Of a DNA stretch of 64,000 nt, positions 44,497 to 54,451 are shown in pieces. This DNA is from Helianthus annuus (taxonomy: Eukaryota > Streptophyta > Magnoliopsida > Asterales > Asteraceae): positions 138,013,901-138,077,900 of the forward strand of contig NC_035439.2 in assembly GCF_002127325.2 (NCBI RefSeq), written 5' to 3'. The position numbers and the translations under genes were made by a program. The notes under the pieces were generated by a model. It was not told where the DNA came from, searched no databases, and saw nothing but the letters and a program-made list of their open reading frames with translations. Position 1 is the first letter of the stretch, and the number at the start of each line of letters is the position of its first letter.

Positions 44497-45055
44497 AATC
44501 AATCAAAAAAGTTGTATGGTAACGATGTTGTTCGTATGAAACCCGTGGTCAGAGATGAGCAAATTGTTCTGGGTATCGGTCTCAAATTTGTCGAACCGAA
44601 AGATCTTAAGTACCAATTCGATACCGACTTTTGGCGTTCCTGGTACCGGTTCACTACCGTTTTTTACCTTCATATACCGGTACCGTAACCGATATTTTCG
44701 GTATCGGTACCGATTCTGTATCGGTTGGCACCGAGCTCATCCCTACCCCTGAAACTAAAAAAAAGAAAAAAATAAAAGTTGAAGAAAATCAACAAAAAAA
44801 AGTTGTACGATATATTTGTTCGTAGGGTAACTGTGACCAGAGATGAGCAAATGGTACCGGGTAGCAGCATTGAATTTCCCGAACCAAAAGATTTCTAATA
44901 TCAACTCGGCACCAACTTTTGGCGTTTTCTGTATTAGTGCCGGTTTTTACCTTCATGTATTGATATCGAAGAGGACCTTACCCGCATTTTCGATATCAGT
45001 ACTGGTTCGATACCGGTTGTCATCAAGCTTATCCTAACCCCTAATATTAAAAAAA
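44497..45055. repeat. Tandem pair of hAT-like MITE-containing units (about 285 bp each)
   Basis: Both units begin GAAAATCAA, A-run, GTTGTA, and contain CAGAGATGAGCAAAT followed by a palindrome-rich stretch (TACCGGTACCG, TATCGGTACCG). The second unit starts at about 44783. The core resembles the small hAT element at 63316-63430. Confidence 0.6.
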
Positions 45056-45195
45056 GAATTAAAGTTAAAAAGTAAAGAAAATAATTATTATTATATTATT
45101 AAAATAATAAAAGTATTAAAAAACGGTATATTATTATAATATTAAAATCACTATTCATTTCAAACCGTTTATTAATATATAGTAATATATAGTAA

Positions 45196-45700
45196 CTAGT
45201 GTTAATCCCCGGTATTGCGAAGCAGGGCGTAAAACCGTAACCATGCTACCAGCGACAACCCGGGGGGAGGGTATCGATGCGGCTAATCGGAAACCATGAA
45301 AGCAAATAACGATACCGATTCTAATAATATCAATACTTAAATTCTAATCTATAAAAAAACTAAACTCATTTATAAAAAACCAAAGTTTTGTTACAAAACT
45401 CAAAAAAACCTAGTTTATTATGCTTACAGAGAAAAACAAAATTCACAAAAAGATAATTTAGACACAATTCATTTCAAATGTTAGAAATTAATAATAACTA
45501 TTCCTTCTAATGTTATAAATTAATATCTATATACATTATACAATAATGTATTATATACATTTTTTTATATATTTGTTTTTAGCAATATAATAAATAATTC
45601 TAAAATGCTACTATACATCGACTCTTTTCAAGTTCAACGTTGAAGCCACTCATTGCCGCGTCAGGTTGTCCGGAAAAGCATCTTTTGTTAATTATTATTA
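45196..45700. other. AT-rich stretch, possible decayed Helitron end at its left
   Basis: CTAGTGTTAATCCCCGG at 45196 resembles a minus-strand Helitron end, but the hairpin is not intact. The rest shows nothing definable. Confidence 0.25.
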
Positions 45701-45723
45701 TTTTTTTTTTTTTTGAACGGCAA
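45701..45723 (-). mobile_element. Retroposon tail stub
   Basis: Poly-T (14) followed by GAACGGCAA. On the minus strand this is TTGCCGTTC plus poly-A, the 3' tail shared by the SINEs and the LINE here, with no body attached. AATTA-type repeats flank it. Confidence 0.5.
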
Positions 45724-46113
45724 TTAATTATTTTCTAATCATCCAAACTAAATTGCAATTCACACCACGTACCCTTTAAAATGATATTTTAAATATAGCT
45801 AACATTTAAGAATTATCATAGCCAGTAGAGTAGTAGAATTTGTTGCACGATACCGAGGAAATTCGATGGGTATCGGTTCGGTTGTTTATGCTATTGATAC
45901 GGTCATACGGTACTGACACTTGGTATAAAAAATGAAAGAGAAAACTCCAAAATATAAAGTCGTGACATGCATAAAGTTATATCAACATGTGTTTTACATC
46001 AATAAAAAAACATATAGACGAGTACCAGTATCGATGTTTAAAAACATACATACCAGTACCGATGTTAGTTGATCAGAATTACTCTTAGAAACAGTTTTTA
46101 GATCAGAAAATTA

Positions 46114-46418
46114 TAACCAATGATCACTAGGTCAAATGGTGGAAGGTTGCACTTCTCTTGTGAAATGGAGGTTCAACTCTCACTTGGTGCAGAGTGTGGC
46201 ACTGGCGGGCGATGAAAGGAGATCTAGGGAAACCTTGGTTCGATCCTTGAGCCAAACGGGGTTTACCGGTAATTTCATCGTTGTGCCTACGGGCGGGTGG
46301 GTTATCGGGTTTTCCCTAGAATTGTTGGTGGATTCGGGTTACTCTCGGATTACTCCGTTTGATCCAGTGGGTACTCCAACAGTGCTCAAGATTGATTCTG
46401 TTAACCGTTAAAAAAATT
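46114..46418 (+). mobile_element. tRNA-derived SINE (305 bp)
   Basis: The 9-bp duplication AGAAAATTA flanks it (46105-46113 and 46419-46427). The head has an A-box-like TAGGTCAAATGGTGG and a B-box-like GGTTCAACTCTC about 40 bp later; a second GGTTCGATCC lies near 46240. The 3' end is AACCGTTAAAAAAA. The 91-codon ORF across it is not a gene. Confidence 0.6.
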
Positions 46419-46860
46419 AGAAAATTAGATAATAATATAGAGAGATCATGGGGGATATTCGCACGCAAAGAATATTCTTTAGGTATCGTGACAAATTATT
46501 CCAATTTTAGCCGGGTATGATGATTCTTTGCATGGCTATTTGTTAAACATGTATAACATTTATATGATTAAGGTAATGCTAATAAATATTTAGAAATGTT
46601 ATTAGGCGCACTACAAATCAACTTTCATATATCAATCATCCCTCGATAAAGGTAGGAACTATTGGTAACTAATATGTGGTGTCGTAGGTAAATCTGGCGT
46701 GGGTAAAGAGTTCATCGACGGATCAACACATCACCGGCGATACATTTGTAGAAAATTCACTCAAATCGCACCTCATAAATATTTGTTGTAATGAAGAACT
46801 CACAAACTTTGCAAATCAATTGTTCTATATATATTATATTATATATTTATACTATATTAT

Positions 46861-47377
46861 AGGGTTTGGTTAACGTACAAATGCCCTTATCGTACATTTC
46901 GTACGCTACAATCTCAGCCGTCCGATCATCTTCCCGCATTGAATTCGCATGTTGTTTTTTTTTTAACAATTTCGCATGTTGGTTTTTTAACATGCGATTT
47001 CATCAAAATTACCACATGCGAAATTGTTACAAAAAAACAACATGCTATTTCATCAAATTATCACATACGAAATTGGTAAAAAAAACAACATGCGAATTTA
47101 TCAAAAATTATCACATGCGAAATTGTTATAAAAAAAACATGTTATTTCATCAAAATTATCACATTCGAAATTGTTATAAAAAACATGCTATTTCATCAGA
47201 ATTATCACATGCGAAATTGGTACAGAAAAACAACATGTGAATTCATCAAAAATTATCACATGCGAAATTGTTATAAAAAATCAACATGCGATTTTAAAAT
47301 GCGGGAAGATGATCTGACGGCTGAGATTGACGCGTACGTAATGTACGATAAGGGCATTTGTACAGTACACTTTCCCT
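46861..47377. mobile_element. MITE with long inverted repeats around a tandem array
   Basis: Ends AGGG and CCCT with 8-bp flanks TATATTAT (46853-46860 and 47378-47385; AT-rich, so moderate weight). The arms match for about 85 bp, including GTACAAATGCCCTTATCGTA and ATCATCTTCCCGCATT. The centre (about 46985-47295) is about five tandem units of about 60 bp around TTATCACATGCGAAATTGTT and ACATGCTATTTCATC. ORFs of 96 and 124 codons here are the repeat translated. Confidence 0.7.
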
Positions 47378-47395
47378 TATATTATATTCCTTTTA

Positions 47396-47487
47396 AATAC
47401 ATTGGCAAAGGCAAAACTTTTAAATACCTTAGGGAAGGAGGCCTTGAATTCAATTCTCACAAACAACAGAAATAAAAGAAATTTATA
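47396..47487 (+). mobile_element. SINE fragment without poly-A
   Basis: Contains TTGGCAAAGGCAAAACTTTTAA, the B-box-like TTGAATTCAATTCTC and AAATAAAAGAAATTTAT, aligned with the SINE at 19089. Tail truncated. Confidence 0.5.
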
Positions 47488-48372
47488 TAATATTAAAGGC
47501 AAAGGTCGGTGAGGACCTTTGTCTTTAAGGCCTTAACTTTTACAAAAAAATCATACTTAACCCTTATACATTTATCTCCTTTTAATTTTCATATATTACA
47601 ATTCTAATTCCTATACTTTTACTTTTTAACTCCTATACTTTTAGTTCTTTCAATTCACACTCTCAAACTATGTAACTTAAGCATTCACTTTTAACTTTTG
47701 ATAATTGACAACTTTGATCTGCCAACTTTTTCTACTTAATAACTTAACGTCTCATTTATTTAAATTGCTTTTACGACTTTAGACCATAGCGTCACACATT
47801 AATATATTTTTTTTAATCTATCTCTAATTACTTTTACAACTTTACACGATTGTCTATAATATTGTCACAACTTTACACTGCAGTGACGTTAATTTCACGA
47901 ACGTATCGTGTGTAACAAAGTCAAAAACGTGTAATGTCACATGCGGGCATCACATGTTAATTTCATCATTATACATTGTAACCACAATGTTTATATAGGT
48001 TACACTGAGTTTGATCGGATACGTCAAACACGTGTTTTATGTGGTTAACACATCACATAACGTGTCGTCAACTATAAACAACTAAGGTGTCGCCGACATA
48101 ACACGCTGTGTATCGCAGTTTTAACGTACATGTCGTTTTAAAATTCATGTTTCAACGTAAATGACTCACGTTTTGACATAAAAAATTTTCTCAAGCGAGT
48201 CTGGTAAAAAATAATATGTTTTCTACTTATTTTGTGTATGTTCGTAAACTGTATTTGAAAGCAAGTCGGGTCAAGTATACCACCTTTTCATTCGATGGTG
48301 ATGTAATTTTTTTAAGTAAAGAGTCGGGTCAAATATACAGTATAAATACGAGTTACTTTAACTTTTAACGTC
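47488..48372. other. AT-rich stretch, no gene recognised
   Basis: Pyrimidine-rich and (TTTTAACTTTT)-like words are common. It probably represents the interior of the Helitron-like element ending at 48402, but no 5' end or ORF is seen. Confidence 0.35.
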
Positions 48373-48402
48373 GCCGCAACGCGTGGCTGGTCAAAATCCT
48401 AG
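48373..48402 (+). mobile_element. Helitron-type 3' terminus
   Basis: Stem GCCGC / GTGGC (48373-48377 and 48383-48387, one G-T pair) followed eleven bases later by CTAG and T. Confidence 0.45.
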
Positions 48403-48658
48403 TGATTGATTGGTATATCTAACTGGTTAGTCATTAAAAAAAAAAAGAAAGAAAGAAAGAAATTATGTGTAGATAATTATCCCAACAAAAGAAAAGAAAA
48501 AAAAAATCCCCTTTATTTAAGTTGGGACGTCATCACCTAATAATTATGTAGGTGGGGGATCAAGGATGGATGGAAATAAGCAAAAGAAACCTTACGTAAA
48601 CTCCATTCATGACTCATGAGGGGGCCATTACGTACCCCCCATTGTATATCTATGTATT

Positions 48659-48892
48659 TTTTTTTTTTTTTTGAACGGCAAATTTGGATCACTGACGGAC
48701 CACTGGAGTATCATCGTGCCACCAGAGGAACCACCCGATCATATCCATCTCCACTAGGCATAATGCCACACCAATTCAGGAGGAAACCCAATAAACATGG
48801 GAAAACCCCCCTTGTAGGAATCGAACCCAGGACCTATTGGTCCAAAGCCTTATCCCACCACCAAGATGCCACTAGGCTAAAAAGCCATGGGC
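48659..48892 (-). mobile_element. Full-length tRNA-derived SINE
   Basis: A perfect 14-bp duplication TATATCTATGTATT flanks it (48645-48658 and 48893-48906). On the minus strand the head reads TAGCCTAGTGGCATCTTGG (A box), then CTGGGTTCGATTCCTAC (B box), and the tail TTTGCCGTTC then poly-A. Length 234 bp. Confidence 0.85.
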
Positions 48893-48906
48893 TATATCTA
48901 TGTATT

Positions 48907-49252
48907 ATTTTTGGGAGATATGGATGTATATAACTATAAGCATACATTTATATATAATATCTACACGTGAAACCGTATCATCTTTTTTTATTAAAACATA
49001 TGTATTAAAGTTAAACATTGTTAGGGTACATAGAACACCTTTGGGGCCGGATGAAGAGTGATGATATGGCATTTAGGATTGACGAGAACATCGCTCCCGC
49101 CCCTGCTTTGTACCGCAAGTTTCATCCTAATCGAGCGATGATGTGGCATTTAGGAATGGTGAGAGTGTCTGAGATTAATCTGTTGGCCCATAAAAAAAAG
49201 AAGGATGTGCATTTCCATGATTTATGTATGAGATTGATATGATAGAAAACAT
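48907..49252. other. Intergenic stretch with a small direct repeat
   Basis: GATGATATGGCATTTAGGA (about 49060) recurs as GATGATGTGGCATTTAGGA (about 49138). The 74-codon ORF covering it has no recognisable domain. Confidence 0.35.
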
Positions 49253-49266
49253 GTGATATGACGAAG

Positions 49267-49697
49267 TTTTTTTTTTTTTTTTTTTTTTTTGAACGGCCGA
49301 CAAAAAGTTATTTTATTCAATGTAGCAAGATGCTACCCACCATACATACAAAAGGTTCATGACCACAACATTATAAGATTACAAAAACTACTAACCAACA
49401 AAATTAAACCGACTCCAATCCTCCCATGTTATTGACGCCACTTTTGACCGATTTTTTACCCATAGATACGCCATTGATTTTATCTCATCAAGAAGCTTCG
49501 TGCAATTCGGAGAAGCTTGCCTGAATACCACATCATTCCTTAGCTTCCAAATGCTCCAAAAAGTTACCAGGATCACAACATGCAATGCTTTCCTTTTCTT
49601 GCTCGAACCCGAACTGAACTCGTGTAGAGAAAGTAAATCATTAATGCCAAACGCGATGATCGGAGGAATCATACACCATCCCGCAAGATTCTGCCAA
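49267..49697 (-). mobile_element. 5'-truncated LINE (L1 type)
   Basis: On the minus strand the element ends CGGCCGTTC then a poly-A of about 24. It is flanked by an imperfect duplication (GATATGACGAAGT near 49254, GATGTGACGAAGT near 49698). The coding part is the last about 100 codons of a non-LTR reverse transcriptase ORF2. Everything upstream, including the RT core and endonuclease, is missing, the usual result of incomplete reverse transcription. Confidence 0.75.
49391..49697 (-). pseudogene. LINE ORF2 C-terminus (RT zinc-binding region)
   Basis: The minus frame reads WCMIPPIIAFGINDLL, KRKALHVVILVTFWSIWKLRNDVVF and SKVASITWEDWSRFNFVG to a stop. This is the conserved end of plant L1 ORF2 proteins after the RT zinc-binding domain (zf-RVT). 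The frame extends to an ATG at 49732, but that start probably lies in the target flank. No catalytic domain remains. Confidence 0.7.
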
Positions 49698-49887
49698 GAT
49701 GTGACGAAGTAAGTTAGGCTTCCAACAACCAATTAGTTAACGTGTGACTAATGAACCCATAGTTTTTAGTCATATAGTATTATCACTTGCTTCTTTTTGT
49801 TAAATTGTATCAAATTAGTACGAGAAAACTCTTTCATGTAAAAAACAAAAACTACCCTAGTCTTATATACTCCTAGGCTTTTTTCAA

Positions 49888-51516
49888 GAGTTAACTGCCA
49901 TTTTCGTCCCTGTGGTTTGGTCACTTTGGCCATTTCAGTCCATTTTTCAAAAATGCGCCATTTTCCTCCCCGACGTTCTGGAAAGGTGCCATTTCAGTCC
50001 AAAAATCATAACCCAGTTAAGTCGGTTTGTAAATAAGGACTGATTGTGTAAATTTGTAACATAAAGGACTGATTGTGTAAATTTGTAACACCACCACCAC
50101 TAGCCCTGCCACCACCACCACTCCGCTGCCACCACCACCACCACCACCACCACCACCACCGCCACCACAGCCACCACCGCCACCACAGCCACTGCCACCA
50201 CAGCCACCATAGCCACCACCGCCACCACAGCCACTGCCACCACTCTCTCTCTACTCTCTCTCTCTCTATGCTGGAGATGTAGTTTGATCGGAGAAGAGGA
50301 CGTCACGGTGAACAGGGTGGTTCATCGATGATGAAGAAGATTAATGGAAGATGATGATAGTTGCAGGTTTGGTCGCCAGTGGGAGTGAATCGGAGAATAC
50401 GGAGATGAAAATGAATGGTCTGCAATCACCACCACCATCAAAACAGTCAATGAAAATTCAAATATTTGAACATGTTACTGTTCATCGTCTTCCCCAAAAC
50501 AGTCAACGAAAGTCAAACCCGATCCGATTTCGATTCAAAACATGATTATAATGTAATTAAACTTGCAGAAACATAATATAAGTAATAACATACTGATTTA
50601 ACAAGTAAAACCAATCCGGTATCGTTTGGAATGGCGGCTCGACTAAGCTCCGGCGATGGTTTTTCCGGCGAGACTTGCAGAGGTGATCAACTATAAGTCA
50701 AACTTAATTCTCAAAAACCTAATTAAAAATTACAAATCTTATAACAACCGATAACAAACATAGAATAAATCAACTGATAACTACTTGAAACAGAGGCGAA
50801 CGTTAGGGCTTGTTCAATCATACGGATCTGAGCAGAACGGTGATCGGAGAGTTCAACTACCTGAAACAGAGGCGAACGTTAGGGCTTCTGCTGCTGGCCA
50901 TCATCTGCCGCCGTAATCTTCTCCGTCATCGGCGTTGCCGATTCAGTTGGTGGCGGCGGAGGTCTGGTGTGGCGGTTTAGAAAGAGAGGGAGTAGAAAGA
51001 GAGAGAGTGGCGATGATGACGGCGGTGGTGTTTTTGGGATGGTGGTTGATGATGATGGCGGAGGATGATGACGGCGGTGGTGTTTTAGGATGGTGGTTGA
51101 TGATGAGGATAGGAGGATGATGACGACGGTGGTGTTTTTGGGATGGTGGTTGATGATGACGGCGGAGGATGATGACGGCGGTGGTGTTCTGTAGCGGTGG
51201 TTGACTGGCGGTGGAGGTGAAGGTGATGGTGGTGGTGGTTTAGAGAGAGAGTAGAGAGAGAGAGCAGTGATTTGTGTGTTTATATATTATAGATTTTATA
51301 ATTATATAAATATTTATACATTTTACTTAAATGGTCCTTTATGTTAACAAATTTACACAATCAGTCTTTATTTACAAACTGACTTAACTGGGTTATGATT
51401 TTTGGACTGAAATGGCACCTTTCCAGAACGTCGGGGAGGAAAATGGCGCATTTTTGAAAAATGGACTGAAATGGCCAAAGTGACCAAACCACAGGGACGA
51501 AAATGGCAGTTAACTC
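49888..51516. mobile_element. Non-autonomous Mutator-like element with about 190-bp terminal inverted repeats
   Basis: The 10-bp flank CTTTTTTCAA is duplicated (49878-49887 and 51517-51526). The arms start GAGTTAACTGCCATTTTCGT and stay nearly identical in inverted form for about 190 bp, including CCAAAAATCATAACCCAGTT. The interior holds (CCA)n and GGTGGT/GATGATG-rich sequence, a duplicated CCTGAAACAGAGGCGAACGT (about 50790 and 50858) and CT/GA tracts. No transposase. The repeated GACGGCGGTGGTGTT and GGATGGTGGTTGATGATGA units could be amplified pieces of captured DNA. Confidence 0.88.
50091..50243. repeat. Imperfect (CCA)n array
   Basis: About 50 CCA/GCCACC triplets inside the Mutator-like element. 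His/Pro-rich and Val/Ala-rich ORFs on the two strands are translations of it. Confidence 0.9.
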
Positions 51517-51628
51517 CTTTTTTCAATTTTGTGTTTTAATAATATGAGTTGCACAACTTTTACAGTTTTAGTTATTCAAAATTATTTAAATCATATTTCA
51601 TAGATCACCAAAAGCAATTATTAATCAA

Positions 51629-51657
51629 CTAGTTTATGTCTTACCCGTGTTGCGGGG
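51629..51657 (-). mobile_element. Helitron-type 3' terminus, minus orientation
   Basis: On the minus strand a CCCGC-AACA-CGGG hairpin (51644-51657 region) is followed by TAAGACATAAA and CTAG before T. Confidence 0.45.
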
Positions 51658-51867
51658 AGATAAGCCGAATATTTCTCAGTTTTATAATATGTACGCATGT
51701 GTTTCTGATACTTGTACATATTACTCATAATACAATCTCAATAAAAATAATAGCAAGACGTAGATAAAAAAATATGGTCGTCAAAGAAATTTTTTAACTA
51801 AGTTTAGAAATTGTAAAGTAACTTTATTAAAGTCCAAGAGCAACATCATTTTTCCACTACTAGCAAA
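51658..51867. other. AT-rich stretch before the Tekay element
   Basis: Nothing recognised; it ends at the TGGTC duplication (51868-51872). Confidence 0.4.
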
Positions 51868-52719
51868 TGGTCTGTGACAACTCGTATTTCGAACCTACTT
51901 TTGTGTAACGTTACGCGATTATGTGAACACTATTTGAATAACATGTTATACGTGCCTTGTGTGAAATTGTGAATGTTTGTTTATATGCTTGCGTGACCCA
52001 CTCGACTACACAAGCCCATTCGGGCCACACACATCCGACTCGAGACCATAGGGCAGCCCAAGGGAGGGTTCGGCCCATCCCCTAATCGCATAAACTTTGA
52101 GATGTGGTAACTATCTCACACTTTTACAAAACATCCTCACACACACAAACCCTAGAACACACCCTCTCTCTCTCTCTCTCTCGACTCGGAACCAAGGCTG
52201 CCGAACACCCCATCCCTCTCGAAGCTCTTGGATTCGGATCATTCCCTTTTCTCATCTCGGTTAGTAGTATGTTTACCGATTACGTGTTTATATGTGTGAT
52301 TATGTGATGATGTTGTTATTAATCGGATTACATGATCGGTTAGGGTTTATGCTAGTAACTCGGTTCATATGTTGCATGATATGTTGTACGATATGTGTAT
52401 GCATGATAACCGGATCGAAGTTTGCTATCCTTGTTATTGTTCTTGTTGTGAATCGGATTGACTGCATGATGGACCGAATCATATGAGCTGTAGTTATTGT
52501 TTATGCTTTGGTTATGATTAGGGTTCTTATGAATCAGTTGATAAATGCCCTGTTTGATCGATGGTATGCTAATCGGATGGTTGGAAATTTGTTAATTGAT
52601 ATGAATGTGTTTGAATTCTGAATTGAATGTTGATTGATCTGAATTGTGAAACTGCCAAATCTGTTTGCTGATATTACGGAACTGATTGAACTGATAATAA
52701 GGAAACTGTTACAAGCTGC

Positions 52720-52970
52720 TAGTCTCGACCAGGGTTGCGAGTCAAGAACCCTTAGTCTCGACTCGAGATCACAACACTCGCACACAAACAGCACAACTCG
52801 AGACCAGCATTTGCGAGTCCGGTTGCGACTCGAGACCGTGTAGTCTCGACCGGACCATGATGACTCGAGACCTCCTTGTTGCGACTCGAGACCTCGAAAC
52901 CAATACAACTCGAGACCCCTTAGTCTCGACTCGGGATCGTTAGTCTCAACTCGAGACCGTGTACACTTGC
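52720..52970. repeat. Palindromic ACTCGAGACC word array in the LTR
   Basis: About a dozen copies of GACTCGAGACC or its complement GGTCTCGAGTC/TAGTCTCGAC occur in both orientations within 250 bp. Found only in the 5' LTR because the corresponding 3' LTR part is deleted. Confidence 0.8.
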
Positions 52971-53343
52971 ACACTGTTTGGACCTTGCACTGTTACGAGC
53001 CCAACTGTTTGGGCCGGATACTTGGACTGGTTACGTGACTGCTATTGGACTGCTATGAATACTTGTGCATGCCATGATTTTTACTTGTGTGCAATACGTG
53101 TAGAACCTATGTGCTATATTCGAATACGAACCTGACTTGTATGATAACCATGCTAGGACGTGGTTGATCACCCTATAGCTTACTCGAACTTTCTGTGTAT
53201 CTGCCGAGCAAACCAAGGTGAGTTCACACAACCAAGGCATGGGTTCCCGGGTGGGAATGGGATTAGATGATTTATTGTACATACTCGGATGATAGAACCT
53301 AACGACAAGATACGACTAGACTAGTAACACTCATTGAACTGAT

Positions 53344-53535
53344 CTTCGCACACCTGCCAAGGGTTGGCCGGGATATTATGACTGACTTCGCACACCTGCC
53401 TTAGGAAGGCCGCGAACTAAATTTACTAATCTTCGCACACCTGCCTGGGAGGCCGCGATACAAATAAACCTAGTCTAGAATACTTGGGAAAAACATCCCC
53501 TAATCTTCGCATACCTGCCTGGGAGGCCGCGATGG
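53344..53535. repeat. Four-unit repeat TTCGCACACCTGCC...GGCCGCGA
   Basis: Units at about 53344, 53388, 53431 and 53507, separated by 30-75 bp. The same four occur at about 58225-58415 in the 3' LTR. Confidence 0.85.
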
Positions 53536-53952
53536 AAACTGATGCGATACATGACATAACGAACGAACATAATGCTACTCATACTGTGGCAATTACTGAA
53601 CTTACTTTCTGTGAACTCGCTCAACTAGTTGTTGACTCTCTGCTGCATGCCTTGCAGGACCTTAGGTACTTATGGAGCTTGCACAAGGAGGAGCAGGTCG
53701 TTGTGGGCATGGAACGTGAATGTTTATTAAACACTTATGACATTTCATACATTATTACTTACGTTGGGTTTTACTTACATGCTTCCGCTACTTGAACAAA
53801 GTTTGGTTTGAACATCAATCGTATTGAACTGGGTTTTATGAATTGCTTTAACTACTATACACTATGTTTGATATGATTGATGGCTTGATCCTGGTCACGT
53901 CACGCCTCCAAGCGGTGGTACACCGCGTGTGGATTTTGGGGGTGTGACAGAT

Positions 53953-53965
53953 TGGTATCAGAGCC
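53953..53965 (+). promoter_or_regulatory. Primer-binding site, initiator tRNA-Met type
   Basis: TGGTATCAGAGCC starts four bases after the LTR end. Confidence 0.9.
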
Positions 53966-54265
53966 ATTGGTTATAGAGAACTTGGTTTTAATATGGGAAA
54001 ACGTTTTTTATTAAAACCAGACTATAACCAGAACAGTGCTCTCAACGATCCACAACGACGCTTCGCTCCACGTGCAAGACTCGACATCCTAGGTAATATG
54101 GTTTATGTTTATTACCTGCTTGCTAGAATTTCGTAGAACTTTGCTCGTAGTATGCCTAGATACACATGACCCTATTACATGAGAATACTTATGTGCTTAC
54201 ACTCTTCTGTCATCGCACTTTACGCGAACCTCTCTCTTACCGATGTTGTCTTTGCTATGAAGATC

Positions 54266-54356
54266 ATGTCTGGACGAATTAACATGACTCAAGCCCAGTT
54301 GACGGCTCTCATTAACGAACAAGTTGCTGCGGCATTTGCAGTCGCATAAGCAGGAG
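54266..54356 (+). pseudogene. gag: Putative first exon of the Tekay gag gene
   Basis: ATG at 54266 opens MSGRINMTQAQLTALINEQV, a typical start of these gag proteins, but meets TAA at 54347-54349. After nine more bases there is GTATAT. The sequence from 54357 to 54451 begins GT, ends GATAG, and joins in phase to the main gag frame at 54452 ([13 protein letters not shown]). I read it as a 95-bp intron, with the TAA as a single nonsense change in the exon. Alternative: the 95 bp is a small insertion. Confidence 0.5.
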
Positions 54357-54451
54357 GTATATCCTGTAGTCATAACTCACACTAGGATCTTTAGATCCTA
54401 CACTCCTAAACCAACCCTTGTGTTTAACTTTGCCCTATTCGTACACGATAG

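Larger units (their letters stand above)
51873..53949 (+). repeat. 5' LTR of the Tekay element (2,077 bp)
   Basis: Contains CT tracts near 52165, an array of ACTCGAGACC / GTCTCGACTCGAG words (52720-52970) and four units of TTCGCACACCTGCC then GGCCGCGA (53344-53535). A 103-codon ORF here (53484-53795) recurs in the 3' LTR and is not a gene. Confidence 0.92.

Noticed and set aside
46866..47475. ORFs of 96 and 124 codons
   Set aside because: They follow the tandem units of the MITE at 46861-47377.
48820..48892. tRNA gene suggested by A- and B-box motifs
   Set aside because: No acceptor stem closure. The sequence continues into a poly-A-tailed body with a 14-bp TSD, so it is a SINE head.
50073..50306. 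His/Pro-rich and Val/Ala-rich ORFs
   Set aside because: Translations of the (CCA)n array in the Mutator-like element.
53344..53535. Regularly spaced repeats, CRISPR-like at first glance
   Set aside because: Four degenerate units with uneven spacing inside a plant LTR, repeated in both LTRs.
53484..53795. 103-codon ORF, repeated at 58365-58676
   Set aside because: It is LTR sequence of the Tekay element present once per LTR, with no domain.
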